64,000 bases of DNA from Rhodoferax sp. (GTDB taxonomy: Bacteria > Pseudomonadota > Gammaproteobacteria > Burkholderiales > Burkholderiaceae_C): assembly GCA_003133245.1 (NCBI GenBank), contig PKWM01000031.1:37341-101340 (forward strand), given 5' to 3'. A program made the translations under genes and the position numbers. Position 1 is the stretch's first letter; each line of letters opens with the position of its first letter. Positions 1-10,058 of the stretch are shown here, in pieces. The notes under the pieces are model-generated. The model made no database searches and was not told where the DNA came from. It was given only the letters and a program-made list of their open reading frames with translations.

Positions 1-138
1 GAGTACACCCGCATCGCTGCCGACATGCGTTTCAGCGAGATGATCGTCTCGCCCGACTACTGCGTGGATCGTCACGGCGAGACGCTCTACCGCGGCGACG
101 ATACCGTCCAGTTGCGCTGGGGCGATGCCCGGGCGTGA
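1..138 (+). CDS. C-terminal end of an unidentified protein (truncated by window edge)
   Basis: Frame 1 is open from the first base to a TGA at 136-138 and gives the last 45 residues of a protein, ending LRWGDARA. The codon use fits the GC-rich neighbours. The fragment is too short to assign to a family and I do not recognise it. It converges on mtnA, whose stop lies 38 bases further on the other strand. Confidence 0.6.
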   Translation, partial: EYTRIAADMRFSEMIVSPDYCVDRHGETLYRGDDTVQLRWGDARA

Positions 139-175
139 AGCAGACCAGAAGTCCAGCCGGGAAACCCAGGCAAAA

Positions 176-1240
<1,065 letters not shown>

Positions 1241-1246
1241 TGTCAA

Positions 1247-1915
1247 TCAGTCCTGCCTGCGGCCATAGTCTTTGAATTTCTCCAGCACTTCCTGCATCTG
1301 GTCGGCAGACAGTAGATTGGGCTCGCCCAACTGCAAGGCACTCCAGTACTGCTCGCACAGCGACTCCACCTCCAGCGCCAGCGCCATGGCATCGGCCAAA
1401 TCAAAACCCAGGGCAATCACGCCATGGTTGCCGAGCAGGCAGGTTTTGCGGTTTTCAAGTGCTAGCAAAGCCAGATCGGACAGCGCCTGGCTGCCAAAGA
1501 TCGCGTAGGGCGTGCAGCGGATCGAGTCGCCGCCAGCCCGGGCAATCATGTAGTGAAAGGCAGGAATCTCGCGCTGCAAACAAGCAAAAGCCGTTGCATA
1601 GCGTGAATGCGTGTGCACCACCGCGCCAATGTCTGAGCGCGCCATGAGAATGTCGCGGTGAAAACGCCACTCGCTTGAGGGTTTGCCAGGGCCCAGAATC
1701 GTGCCCGAGAAATCCATTGCCACCATTGACTCGGGCGACAGCTCGTCAACCGGAACGCCCGATGGCGTCACCAGAAACGAGTGCGCCAACCGCACTCCGA
1801 TATTGCCCGAAGTGCCCCTGTTGAGTCCCTGCGTCGTCAAGCTGCGCGCCGCTGCCACCAGTGCCAGCCGCAGCGCTGATTCACGTTCGTACTTGTGGCT
1901 GTGAGGCTGCACCAT
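1247..1915 (-). CDS. Class II aldolase, probable methylthioribulose-1-phosphate aldolase (Ald2-like)
   Basis: A 222-residue member of the class II aldolase/adducin family (fuculose-phosphate aldolase fold). Seen in the sequence: the phosphate-binding SGNIG, the catalytic Glu in SSEWRFH (about Glu82), and the metal-binding histidines in VHTHS and GNHGV. Its ATG overlaps the mtnP stop by one base (TGATG) and its own stop abuts mtnA. Two family roles fit a mtnP-mtnA context: the dehydratase MtnB of the universal methionine salvage pathway, or the aldolase of the DHAP shunt, which yields DHAP and methylthioacetaldehyde. No mtnC, mtnD or mtnK lies nearby, so I favour the aldolase. The substrate is inferred, not shown. 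Confidence 0.75.
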   Translation of the reverse strand: MVQPHSHKYERESALRLALVAAARSLTTQGLNRGTSGNIGVRLAHSFLVTPSGVPVDELSPESMVAMDFSGTILGPGKPSSEWRFHRDILMARSDIGAVVHTHSRYATAFACLQREIPAFHYMIARAGGDSIRCTPYAIFGSQALSDLALLALENRKTCLLGNHGVIALGFDLADAMALALEVESLCEQYWSALQLGEPNLLSADQMQEVLEKFKDYGRRQD

Positions 1916-2802
1916 CAACGCCCCAGCACGCGGCGCGCTACGGCGTCAAGTCGCTGCAGCATGGCCGCATCGCGCGCTGCCGGTGCCGTGATCAAGGCAT
2001 ATTCGAGCGCACTGCGGCAGCAGCAGTTTGAAGCGGTAGCGTCGGCCTGTAGAAAGGGTGCCACTATTTTGACCAGGCTGCGTGCCTTGTCGGCATTGGC
2101 CAACAACACCTTGATGATCGCTTCCACGCTGACCGCGTCGTGGTCGGGATGCCAGCAATCAAAATCGGTCACCATCGCCACGGCGGCGTAACACAGCTCG
2201 GCTTCGCGCGCCAATTTGGCTTCGGGCATATTGGTCATGCCGATCACGTCGCAGTGCCAACTGCGGTACAGGTTGGATTCGGCCAAGCTGGAAAACTGCG
2301 GTCCTTCCATGGCCAGATAAGTGCCACCACGAACCACCGCAATCCCTGCCACTCTGGCCGCCGCTTGCACATGGTTGCCAAGCCTGGCACAGACCGGGTG
2401 CGCCATCGAAACGTGGGCCACCAGGCCCGTGCCGAAAAAACTTTTTTCACGAGCACCGGTTCGATCGATGAACTGGTCAACAATCACGAACGTGCCGGGC
2501 GGCAAATCTTCGCGCAGAGAGCCAACCGCGCTGAGCGAGAGCAGATCGGTCACACCAGCGCGTTTCAAAACATCAATGTTGGCGCGGTAGTTGATCTCGG
2601 AAGGCGGGATGCGGTGACCGCGGCCATGGCGCGGCAGAAACACCAAAGGCTGACCATCAAGCTCACCGAATAGCAGCTCGTCCGAGGCTTCGCCAAACGG
2701 GGAAGTCACCCGTTCCCAGCGCTGATGACTCAGACCCTCGATATCGTCAACACCACTGCCACCAATGACGCCGAGCACGGGCGTTTGAAAACCACTGCTC
2801 AT
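1915..2802 (-). CDS. mtnP: S-methyl-5'-thioadenosine phosphorylase
   Basis: Cleaves MTA, the by-product of polyamine and homoserine-lactone synthesis, with phosphate to adenine and 5-methylthioribose-1-phosphate. The 295-residue product has the N-terminal GVIGGSGVDDIEGL, the phosphate/ribose region RHGRGHRIPPSEINYRAN, and the purine-site region MEGPQF ... VIGMTNMPEAKLAREAELCY typical of MTA phosphorylases (PNP/UDP family 2). The start ATG overlaps the fadD stop by 4 bases (ATGA), and its stop overlaps the next gene, so translation is probably coupled along the operon. Confidence 0.95.
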   Translation of the reverse strand: MSSGFQTPVLGVIGGSGVDDIEGLSHQRWERVTSPFGEASDELLFGELDGQPLVFLPRHGRGHRIPPSEINYRANIDVLKRAGVTDLLSLSAVGSLREDLPPGTFVIVDQFIDRTGAREKSFFGTGLVAHVSMAHPVCARLGNHVQAAARVAGIAVVRGGTYLAMEGPQFSSLAESNLYRSWHCDVIGMTNMPEAKLAREAELCYAAVAMVTDFDCWHPDHDAVSVEAIIKVLLANADKARSLVKIVAPFLQADATASNCCCRSALEYALITAPAARDAAMLQRLDAVARRVLGR

Positions 2803-4481
2803 GCTGATTTCTTGTCGCGCAGTTCCCGGCGCAAAATTTTCCCAACCGTGGTTTTGGGCAGCTCGGCGCGGAACTCGATGACCTTGGGTTGCTTGTAGCC
2901 GGTCAGGTTTTCCTTGCAGTAGGCACGCACCTGCGCCTCGGTCAGGTCCGGGTCTTTTTTGACAATCACTAGCTTGACGGCCTCGCCAGTTTTTTCATCG
3001 GGCATACCTACACAGGCGCACTCCAGCACGCCCTTGAGTTGCGACACCACATCTTCGAGCTCGGTCGGAAAAACCTTGAAACCACTGACCGAAATCATGT
3101 CTTTCTTGCGATCGACAATTTTGAAAAACCCACGCTCATCCATGACGCCAATGTCACCCGACTTGAAGTAGCCGTCGCTCGTCATGACCTTGGCGGTTTC
3201 ATCGGGCCGCTGCCAGTAGCCTGCCATCACCTGCGGCCCCTTGATGGCGATCTCGCCCGGCTGTCCAATGGCGACTTCGTGGCCCTCGTCGTCAAGCACT
3301 TTCATGAAGGTGCTTGGTAGCGGTACACCAATGCTGCCGATGTATTCCTCGGTGGTTACTGGATTGCAACTCGCCGACGGTGAGGTCTCGGACAAGCCAT
3401 AACCCTCACAGATTGGGCAGCCGGTTTTATCAAACCAGAGTTTGGCCACCGAGCTTGTCACCGCCATGCCGCCGCCAACACAGACTTTGAGATGACTCCA
3501 GTCAACCGTGTTGAAATCGGGATGATTGGCCAGCCCATTGAACAGGGTGTTGACGGCCGGGAGGCTGTGAAAGACATGCTTGGAGAGTTCCTTGAAAACT
3601 GCTGGCAAATCACGCGGATTAGGGATCAGAATGAGCTTGCCACCGGTTCGCATCGATAACATCATGCCCACGGTGAAAGCAAAAATATGGTACAGCGGCA
3701 AGGCGCAAACAGTGGTCAACTGCTCATTGGCGGGCACCTGTTTCATGACCGGCTGGTTCCAGGCTTCAGACTGGAGCACATTGGCAATGACGTTGCGATG
3801 CAGGAGCACGGCTCCCTTGGAAACGCCGGTGGTGCCACCGGTGTATTGCAACACCGCCACATCATCGGGTTGGCTGTTGACCGGTTTGAGTGCGCCAACG
3901 CGCCCGCGTGCCAGCGCCTCGTTAAAACGCACCGCGCCGGGCAATTGGTACGCAGGCACCAGCTTTTTGACATGGCGCACCACATAGTTGACCAGCGCGC
4001 CCTTGAGCACCCCCAACTGGTCACCCATGGCGCACAAAACCACATGTTGGACGGCCGTGGCGGCGATGCATCTCTCCAGCGTCGTAGCGAAGTTTTCAAG
4101 GACGACAATGGCTTTGGCACCCGAATCCTTGAGCTGATGTTCCAGCTCGCGCGGCGTGTACAGCGGGTTGACGTTGACCACCACCAAACCGGCACGCAAA
4201 ATGGCCGCGACCGCCACCGGGTACTGCGGCACATTGGGCAACATGATGGCAACGCGGTCTCCTTGCACCAGCCCCAGGCTTTGCAAGTAAGCGGCAAAGG
4301 CCTGGCTCAGGCGGTCGGTTTCCCCGAAAGTGACATCCCGGCCCATGAAGCTGTAAGCGGTTTGACTGGCGTACTGCCTGAAGCTTTCCTGCATCAGCGC
4401 CACCAGCGATAGATACTGCGACGTATCCAAATCAGCCGGCACGCCAGGCGGATAACTCTTGAGCCAAATGCGATCTGTCAT
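2799..4481 (-). CDS. fadD: Long-chain fatty acid--CoA ligase
   Basis: Activates fatty acids to acyl-CoA at the inner membrane for beta-oxidation. The 560-residue protein is an ANL-superfamily adenylating enzyme: P-loop YTGGTTGVSKGA at about 213-224, GYGLSETSP in the middle, and GDIGVMDERGFFKIVDRKKD near the C-terminal hinge, with the catalytic lysine in TTVGKILRRELRD. The ATG has a good ribosome site (AGGAG, 7 bases upstream). It heads an overlapping operon with mtnP, the aldolase and mtnA, a pairing with no obvious metabolic link. Confidence 0.93.
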   Translation of the reverse strand: MTDRIWLKSYPPGVPADLDTSQYLSLVALMQESFRQYASQTAYSFMGRDVTFGETDRLSQAFAAYLQSLGLVQGDRVAIMLPNVPQYPVAVAAILRAGLVVVNVNPLYTPRELEHQLKDSGAKAIVVLENFATTLERCIAATAVQHVVLCAMGDQLGVLKGALVNYVVRHVKKLVPAYQLPGAVRFNEALARGRVGALKPVNSQPDDVAVLQYTGGTTGVSKGAVLLHRNVIANVLQSEAWNQPVMKQVPANEQLTTVCALPLYHIFAFTVGMMLSMRTGGKLILIPNPRDLPAVFKELSKHVFHSLPAVNTLFNGLANHPDFNTVDWSHLKVCVGGGMAVTSSVAKLWFDKTGCPICEGYGLSETSPSASCNPVTTEEYIGSIGVPLPSTFMKVLDDEGHEVAIGQPGEIAIKGPQVMAGYWQRPDETAKVMTSDGYFKSGDIGVMDERGFFKIVDRKKDMISVSGFKVFPTELEDVVSQLKGVLECACVGMPDEKTGEAVKLVIVKKDPDLTEAQVRAYCKENLTGYKQPKVIEFRAELPKTTVGKILRRELRDKKSA

Positions 4482-4633
4482 GCTGCATCTCCTGTTTTTT
4501 GAAATGCAGAGCTTACACCCGTCTGACGGTCAGTTTGTGACTTTGGCGACATAGCGGTTCGGTTGGGATACCGATGCGCCAGCGGCTATGGCATCGAACT
4601 GCGCTGTAGGGTTTTTGGCAAAACCCCAAGTCC

Positions 4634-4710
4634 AGGGGTCGGATCCCAATTCGGGGCAGAGCTTACGAACTGTCCAAGAACGGTTCACCGATTTGGGCTC
4701 AGACCCCAAT
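4634..4710. repeat. Copy 1 of an inverted-repeat (REP/MITE-like) element
   Basis: Starts AGGGGTCGGATCCCAATTC and ends GGGCTCAGACCCCAAT; the interior (TTCGGGGCAGAGC, TCACCGATTTGGGCTC) closely matches the better preserved copy at 12308-12390. The ends have decayed more than in that copy. There is no coding capacity of its own. Elements of this look are often mobilised by REP-associated tyrosine (IS200-like) transposases, but no such gene is in the window. Confidence 0.75.
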
Positions 4711-4837
4711 AACCCGGGTTTGAATCTCAACTGTTCGCATACCCGTATGGCATCGGCATCGGCCTTGGCATCGAACTGCGTTGCAGTGGTGGAAAGGAAT
4801 GTATCCGTTTTCATTTTGGCCCCACTCTATCCCCCCG

Positions 4838-4869
4838 CCCCTTTCCCGCCCCGCCAGGCGGAAAAGGGG
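4838..4869. repeat. GC-rich hairpin
   Basis: CCCCTTTCCCGCC (4838-4850) pairs with GGCGGAAAAGGGG (4857-4869), 12 of 13 positions, around a 6-base loop. No run of T follows on either strand, so it is not a standard terminator. Function unknown. Confidence 0.5.
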
Positions 4870-5252
4870 AGCCAACTCCCATATTTGGCCGCGTCTATAA
4901 ACAAAGGAAGTACACGCGCCAAGGCACGTTGAACAGCAAAAGAATTTTGAATTTTGGAATCTGAATTCGGATCGGAATTGAGTTTCGGATTTGGATTTGG
5001 TTCCCCCCGCCGTAATGAGGAAGGCGAGTAGCGCAAGGTTTGGCGGATCAGGGGCGCAAATGTTTGAGCGTAGCGAGTTTCTGTGCACCCCCACCCTGCT
5101 ACTGCGAATGGCTTTCTTTTCGGGCGAGCAAACCATGTAACCTGGGAATCAGGCTGTCTGGGTGTTCTGCGTAGGTAAAGGAGGAGCCCAAAGGGCGGGG
5201 GACACGGAGCAGAGCACCCATGCAGCCTGATCTCGCTCGTATCTAATCAGTT

Positions 5253-5370
5253 GGGGACAGAGCTGGCGACATCCAACATCCCGTTTCAAGTCGGGGACAG
5301 AGCTTGTCGCTTCGCGTACTACGGTCTGTCCCACAAATTTTTCGGTTCGTAGCTGCGGTCTGTCCCGCGA
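5253..5370. repeat. REP-like cluster of four GGGACAGA units downstream of pntB
   Basis: Two forward units, GGGGACAGAGCT at 5253-5264 and 5293-5304, are followed by two inverted units, ACGGTCTGTCCC at 5321-5332 and GCGGTCTGTCCCGCGA at 5355-5370. The pairs can fold into stem-loops. Because the cluster ends 12 bases beyond the pntB stop it could shape the 3' end of the pntAB transcript. The GGGACAGA core resembles REP families linked to RAYT transposases; that link is inferred. Confidence 0.6.
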
Positions 5371-5382
5371 TTTCTCTGGTTA

Positions 5383-6801
5383 TCAGGCTTTCAACACCGT
5401 CAGCACTTCGTCGAGCATCTTCTTGGCGTCGCCAAAGAGCATGCGGTTGTTTTCTTTGTAGAACAGTGGATTGTCGACGCCGGCGTAGCCCGAAGCCATG
5501 CTGCGCTTCATCACGATCGAGGTCTTAGCTTTCCAGACTTCAAGCACCGGCATGCCAGCAATCGGGCTGGCCGGGTCGTCTTGCGCGCCGGGGTTGACGA
5601 TGTCGTTGGCACCGATTACGATGGCGACATCGGTTGTGGGGAAGTCATCGTTCAACTCATCCATCTCGAACACAATGTCGTAAGGCACTTTAGCCTCGGC
5701 CAGCAGCACGTTCATGTGGCCCGGCATGCGCCCGGCCACCGGGTGAATGCCAAAGCGCACGTTGACGCCTTTTTCACGCAGAAACTTGGTGATCTCATAG
5801 ACCGTGTGCTGGGCTTGCGCCACCGCCATGCCGTAACCCGGCACGATGATGACGCTCTTGGCTTCACGCAGCAACTCGGCCGTTTCAGTGGCGTTAACCG
5901 GAATCACCTCGCCCGCTGGTTGCGCCGCGCCGCCAGCCGGTTTCGGCGCTGCGCTGGCCGTACCAAAGCCGCCGGCGATCACGCTGATGAAACTGCGCGC
6001 CATCGCCCGGCACATGATGTAAGACAGAATGGCACCGCTGGAGCCGACCAGCGCACCGATCACGATCAGCAAGTCGTTGGATAACATGAAGCCGGTGGCC
6101 GCAGCCGCCCAGCCCGAGTAGCTGTTGAGCATGGAAACCACCACCGGCATGTCGGCACCACCGATGGCCATCACCATGTGCACGCCAAACAGCAGCGCAA
6201 TCACGGTCATCACGATCAACGGTGTCATGCCATCGGCGATGGTGTGGGCGTTCATGAACTCACGCCCGAACCAGATCACCACCAGCAAACCGACCAGATT
6301 CATCCAATGCCGCCCTGGCAGCAACAAGGGATTGCCACCAATGCGACCCGAGAGCTTGCCAAACGCGACGATCGAGCCGGAGAAGGTGATGGCACCGATC
6401 AGGATCCCGATGTAGATCTCCATTTCATGAATCGACTTGGCGGCACCGGTAAAGCCGGACGCCGCGGTTGGATCGATGAAGGTGGCAATGCCGACCAGCA
6501 TGGCAGCCAGACCGACCATGCTGTGCATCAGCGCCACCAGTTCAGGCATCTGCGTCATCTGCACGGTGCGTGCTGCATACAAGCCGATTGAGGCACCGAC
6601 CAGCATGGCAGCGATGATCCAGGGCAGGCCGGCGGCAGTGACTTGCGGGCCGAATACCGTGGCCAGCACGGCGATGGTCATGCCGATCATGCCGTAGAGG
6701 TTGCCGCGCAGCGCGGTTTGCTGGTTGGACAAACCGCCTAGGCTCAGAATGAAAAGAATCGTGGCTCCGATATAGGAGACCGTTGCTAAGCTTGCAGACA
6801 T
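5383..6801 (-). CDS. pntB: NAD(P) transhydrogenase subunit beta
   Basis: Membrane and NADP(H)-binding subunit of the proton-translocating transhydrogenase, which makes NADPH from NADH using the proton gradient. The 472-residue product begins with a long series of hydrophobic helices (to about 265), a short Ala/Pro linker ([15 protein letters not shown]), then the NADP-binding domain III with [32 protein letters not shown] and [11 protein letters not shown]. The ATG at 6801 has a strong ribosome site (GGGAGG); a TTG one codon upstream is less likely. It sits 12 bases after pntA in the same operon. Confidence 0.96.
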   Translation of the reverse strand: MSASLATVSYIGATILFILSLGGLSNQQTALRGNLYGMIGMTIAVLATVFGPQVTAAGLPWIIAAMLVGASIGLYAARTVQMTQMPELVALMHSMVGLAAMLVGIATFIDPTAASGFTGAAKSIHEMEIYIGILIGAITFSGSIVAFGKLSGRIGGNPLLLPGRHWMNLVGLLVVIWFGREFMNAHTIADGMTPLIVMTVIALLFGVHMVMAIGGADMPVVVSMLNSYSGWAAAATGFMLSNDLLIVIGALVGSSGAILSYIMCRAMARSFISVIAGGFGTASAAPKPAGGAAQPAGEVIPVNATETAELLREAKSVIIVPGYGMAVAQAQHTVYEITKFLREKGVNVRFGIHPVAGRMPGHMNVLLAEAKVPYDIVFEMDELNDDFPTTDVAIVIGANDIVNPGAQDDPASPIAGMPVLEVWKAKTSIVMKRSMASGYAGVDNPLFYKENNRMLFGDAKKMLDEVLTVLKA

Positions 6802-6813
6802 CAAACGCCTCCC

Positions 6814-8442
6814 TTATTTACGAAACATGGCCAGCATACGCTGGGTGACTGCGAAGCCGCCAAACATATTGATGGCAGTGAGCACAATCGCCGCTGCCGC
6901 CACCCAGGTGATCAGGCTATTGGGCCGATCCAGCGCGCCAGCCAGCGGCGAAATCTGCACCAGGGCACCAATGGCGATGATGCTGCTGATGGCATTGGTC
7001 ACGCTCATCAGCGGTGTATGCAAAGCCGGCTTGACATTCCACACCACCATGTAGCCGACGAAGCAGGCCAGCACAAACACGGTGAAGTGTGACAAAAACT
7101 CTTTGGGTGCGCTGGCACCAATCAGCCAGAACAACGCCGCAGCCACGCCAAACATGATGGCCAGTTTGCTGCCTCCCATGGGCTCGCTGGCAGCCCCGTG
7201 GCCTTGCGCCTTCTTGGCAACCACAGCCACCGCAGCGGGCTTGGCTACAGCCGGTGCTGCTACCTTGGGCGCCGGTGCTGGCCAGGTGATGTTGCCTTCC
7301 TTGGTGACGGTCAAGCCGCGGATGGCGTCGTCTTCCATATTGACGTCGATGATGCCGTCCTTGGTCTTGCACAGTTCCTCGGTGAGGCGAAACAGGTTCG
7401 TGGCGTACAGCGTGGACGACTGCTTGGACAGGCGCGAGGCCAGGTCGGTATAGCCGACGATGGTCACGCCGTACTTCACAACAGCCTGACCAGGCTCGGT
7501 CAGTTCGCAGTTGCCGCCCTGCTCGGCGGCCATGTCAACGATCACGCTGCCGGGCTTCATGCTCTTGACCATCTCGGCGGTGATCAGCTTGGGTGCGGGT
7601 TTGCCGGGGATCAGCGCGGTGGTGATGATGATGTCCACCTCCTTGGCCTGCTTGGCGTACATGGCGCGCTGGGCTTGCTGGAAGCCCTCGCTCATCACCT
7701 TGGCGTAGCCGCCGCCGCCGCCGCCTTCTTCCTCATAATCGACACCCACGAATTCGCCGCCCATCGACGTGACCTGATCGGCCACTTCGGCACGGGTGTC
7801 GTTGGCGCGCACAATGGCGCCCAAACCAACGGCGGTGCCGATCGCCGCCAGGCCGGCCACGCCGGCGCCGGCAATGAAGATCTTGGCCGGTGGAACCTTG
7901 CCCGCAGCGGTGATCTGACCGGCAAAGAAGCGACCGAAAGCGTTGGCGGCCTCAATGACGGCGCGGTAGCCAGTGACACCGGCCATGGAGGTCAACGCGT
8001 CCATCTTCTGGGCTCGGCTGAGCATGCGCGGTAGCGCGTCGATCGCCAGCACGGTCGCCTTTTTAGCGTTGAGTTGCTGCATCAATTCGGGGTTTTGCGC
8101 CGGCCAGATGAAGCTGATCAGCGTGCCGCCTTCGCGCAGCAGGCCGACTTCTTCGCTGCTCGGGCCCCGCACCTTGAAGACGATGTCGGCGCCTGACCAC
8201 AGGGCTGGCGCGTTTGGCGCGATGGTTGCGCCAGCAGCGCGATAAGCATCGTCGGAAAAGTTCGATGCATCACCCGCGCCGGACTCGACCGAGACCGCGA
8301 ATCCGAGCTTGATCAGTTTCTCCACCACCTCAGGCACCGTGGCAACCCGCTTTTCGCCGGGGAAAACCTCGCGTGGCACACCGATGCGCTGGGACTTTCT
8401 GGCGGCTTCACAGGGGGGGAAATTGGATGCACTGGTCTGCAT
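6814..8442 (-). CDS. pntA: NAD(P) transhydrogenase subunit alpha (fused alpha1-alpha2)
   Basis: NAD(H)-binding partner of PntB. The 542-residue product joins the soluble domain I ([18 protein letters not shown] at the start, the dinucleotide fold around [19 protein letters not shown], and RPQ-type region VRGPSSEEV) to four C-terminal membrane helices through an Ala/Lys-rich linker. A run of six glycines ([14 protein letters not shown]) sits in domain I. The ATG at 8442 is chosen because GAGGAG lies 8 bases upstream; a TTG five codons further up lacks this. Many bacteria split alpha into two genes; here it is one. Confidence 0.95.
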   Translation of the reverse strand: MQTSASNFPPCEAARKSQRIGVPREVFPGEKRVATVPEVVEKLIKLGFAVSVESGAGDASNFSDDAYRAAGATIAPNAPALWSGADIVFKVRGPSSEEVGLLREGGTLISFIWPAQNPELMQQLNAKKATVLAIDALPRMLSRAQKMDALTSMAGVTGYRAVIEAANAFGRFFAGQITAAGKVPPAKIFIAGAGVAGLAAIGTAVGLGAIVRANDTRAEVADQVTSMGGEFVGVDYEEEGGGGGGYAKVMSEGFQQAQRAMYAKQAKEVDIIITTALIPGKPAPKLITAEMVKSMKPGSVIVDMAAEQGGNCELTEPGQAVVKYGVTIVGYTDLASRLSKQSSTLYATNLFRLTEELCKTKDGIIDVNMEDDAIRGLTVTKEGNITWPAPAPKVAAPAVAKPAAVAVVAKKAQGHGAASEPMGGSKLAIMFGVAAALFWLIGASAPKEFLSHFTVFVLACFVGYMVVWNVKPALHTPLMSVTNAISSIIAIGALVQISPLAGALDRPNSLITWVAAAAIVLTAINMFGGFAVTQRMLAMFRK

Positions 8443-8626
8443 AAAGCGACTCCTCAACTTGATGGTTGTAATAGCTCGTATGAGCGCTCTGGCACCAGTG
8501 GTAACCAGGCAAAGCGATGAAGCACGGAGCTTAACCGAATTGCCCTGGTTTCAGGCCGGGTTCAGCATGACGTGTATCAATAAACTGGCGATTTGCTGGG
8601 TGATCGCTGATGACTGTGCCACGTTA

Positions 8627-8710
8627 GGGCGAGAACGGGGCAGAGGTCGGGCGGCGACATAAAGAAGTCCAAAGGACGCGGAGCGCCCGGCATCTGCCCC
8701 GCTCTCGCCC
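8627..8710. repeat. Long imperfect inverted repeat in the pntA-mnmA divergent region
   Basis: Bases 8627-8652 pair with 8685-8710 at 23 of 26 positions, around a 32-base loop. The core is GGGGCAGA. It lies in the 332-base gap between the divergent pntA and mnmA starts (8443-8774), where I see nothing else definite. It may be a REP-like element or a stem in the mnmA leader. Confidence 0.65.
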
Positions 8711-8774
8711 GTTCTTGCCAGTGGATTGGGCTTAATCTGCGGGCCAAAGTTCCTTGGCGGGATAATCCTACTTA

Positions 8775-9881
8775 ATGGACAAGCAACACAGTGGGCAGCG
8801 CGTGGTGGTGGGTTTGAGCGGCGGCGTGGACTCGGCGGTGAGCGCCTGGCTGCTCAAGCAGCAAGGCTACGAGGTTATTGGCATCTTCATGAAGAACTGG
8901 GAGGATGACAATGACTCCGAGTATTGCTCGTCGAACATCGATTTTGTCGATGCTGCCGCTGTTGCCGACGTGATCGGCATCGAGATCGAGCACGTCAACT
9001 TTGCCGCCGAATACAAAGACCGTGTCTTTGCCGAGTTCCTGCGCGAGTACCAGGCCGGGCGCACGCCCAACCCGGACATTCTGTGCAATGCCGAGATCAA
9101 GTTCAAAGCTTTTCTGGATCACGCGCTGCGTCTGGGCGCGCAAAAAATTGCCACTGGCCACTACGCGCGGGTGCGGACGAACGGCGGTCGTTTTGAATTG
9201 CTCAAGGGTCTCGACCCGGCCAAGGACCAGAGCTATTTTCTGCACCGCCTGAACCAGGCGCAGCTCTCCAAAACGCTGTTCCCGGTGGGTGAGTTGCAAA
9301 AAACCGAGGTGCGCCGCATTGCCCAGGAGATCGGCCTGCCTAACGCCAAAAAGAAAGACTCGACCGGCATCTGCTTCATCGGTGAGCGACCGTTCCGCGA
9401 GTTTTTAAACCGCTACATCGCGAAGGAACCCGGAGCCATCAAAGATGACAAAGGCCGCATCATCGGCCAGCACGTGGGCCTGAGCTTCTACACGCTGGGG
9501 CAGCGCCAGGGCATGGGCATTGGCGGACTGAAATTGGGGTCAGATTCCAATTTCCATCTTCCCTGGTACGTTGCACGCAAAGACATGCAAACCAACACGC
9601 TGTGGGCCGTGCAGGGGCACGATCATCCCTGGCTGCAATCGCGTACATTGCAGGCACAGGACGCCAGTTGGGTGGCCGACTCGCCACCGGCTGGTGGCCC
9701 CTACGCAGCCAAAACCCGCTACCGCCAGATGGATGCGCCCTGCAACCTGGCAGCAGGCGCTGGTGCAGCGTTCAGTCTGACATTTGCCGCACCCCAATGG
9801 GCCGTCACCCCAGGCCAGTCTGCTGTGGTGTATGACGGCGAGGTGTGCCTGGGTGGCGGGGTGATCAGCTCCTCCTTATAA
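8775..9881 (+). CDS. mnmA: tRNA-specific 2-thiouridylase
   Basis: Thiolates uridine 34 of tRNA Lys, Glu and Gln, taking sulfur from the Tus/IscS relay. The 368-residue product has the PP-loop [15 protein letters not shown] near the N-terminus, the first catalytic cysteine in [12 protein letters not shown] (about Cys101), and the second in [10 protein letters not shown]. Unusual: the surface loop between [12 protein letters not shown] and PWYVARKDM is encoded by a 21-base palindrome identical in kind to the dispersed repeat ends at 12308, adding LGSDSNF in frame. The rest of the protein is intact, so it should be functional. Confidence 0.96.
   Translation: MDKQHSGQRVVVGLSGGVDSAVSAWLLKQQGYEVIGIFMKNWEDDNDSEYCSSNIDFVDAAAVADVIGIEIEHVNFAAEYKDRVFAEFLREYQAGRTPNPDILCNAEIKFKAFLDHALRLGAQKIATGHYARVRTNGGRFELLKGLDPAKDQSYFLHRLNQAQLSKTLFPVGELQKTEVRRIAQEIGLPNAKKKDSTGICFIGERPFREFLNRYIAKEPGAIKDDKGRIIGQHVGLSFYTLGQRQGMGIGGLKLGSDSNFHLPWYVARKDMQTNTLWAVQGHDHPWLQSRTLQAQDASWVADSPPAGGPYAAKTRYRQMDAPCNLAAGAGAAFSLTFAAPQWAVTPGQSAVVYDGEVCLGGGVISSSL
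9532..9552. repeat. Half-element of the dispersed inverted repeat, inside mnmA
   Basis: AATTGGGGTCAGATTCCAAT plus one T differs at one base from 12309-12329, the left end of the 83-bp element after tlyA. It lies in frame in mnmA and encodes part of a loop. Confidence 0.7.
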
Positions 9882-9888
9882 TCCACGA

Positions 9889-9980
9889 CTTCCGAGGAGC
9901 GTTGCAGTTCACGTCGAGTGAACGAGGCTCGGACCACGTGGTTTGGCAAGCGCCAAATTTCCACATCAACGGCGCTCACC
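9889..9980 (+). promoter_or_regulatory. SAH (S-adenosylhomocysteine) riboswitch
   Basis: Upstream of ahcY, as expected for this class. P1 pairs TCCGAG (9891-9896) with CTCGGA (9928-9933). The conserved GAGGAGCGTTGCA is followed by a small hairpin GTTCAC/GTGAAC. The pseudoknot partner CAACGGCGCTCAC (9967-9979) is complementary to GAGCGTTG (9896-9903). An extra stem TTTGGC/GCCAAA lies between. In this family SAH binding turns expression on, so ahcY should rise when SAH accumulates. Confidence 0.92.
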
Positions 9981-10058
9981 CACTGGTCGGTGCGGTGAGT
10001 CTCTCGCCAGAGTTTCTTGCGCCGGCAGTGATTTTCAAATTTACTTTTGGAGTGAGCC

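Larger units (their letters stand above)
4482..5382. other. Gene-free stretch made of repeats and degenerate sequence
   Basis: No convincing gene lies between fadD and pntB. The stretch holds an inverted-repeat element (4634-4710), a 15-base direct repeat (TGGCATCGAACTGCG at 4589-4603 and 4766-4780), a GC hairpin (4838-4869), a low-complexity block built on GGATTT/GAATTT units (about 4940-5005), an imperfect inverted repeat (5160-5170 with 5209-5219) and a REP-like cluster (5253-5370). Open frames here have no start context and read across the repeats, so I treat them as chance. Confidence 0.6.

Noticed and set aside
4699..5136. 145-residue open frame in the repeat-rich gap
   Set aside because: It reads across the end of the inverted-repeat element, the GC hairpin and the low-complexity block, has no ribosome site, and the product looks like translated repeat.
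7198..8034. 278-residue open frame antisense to pntA
   Set aside because: Gly/Leu/His-rich shadow of pntA without family features.
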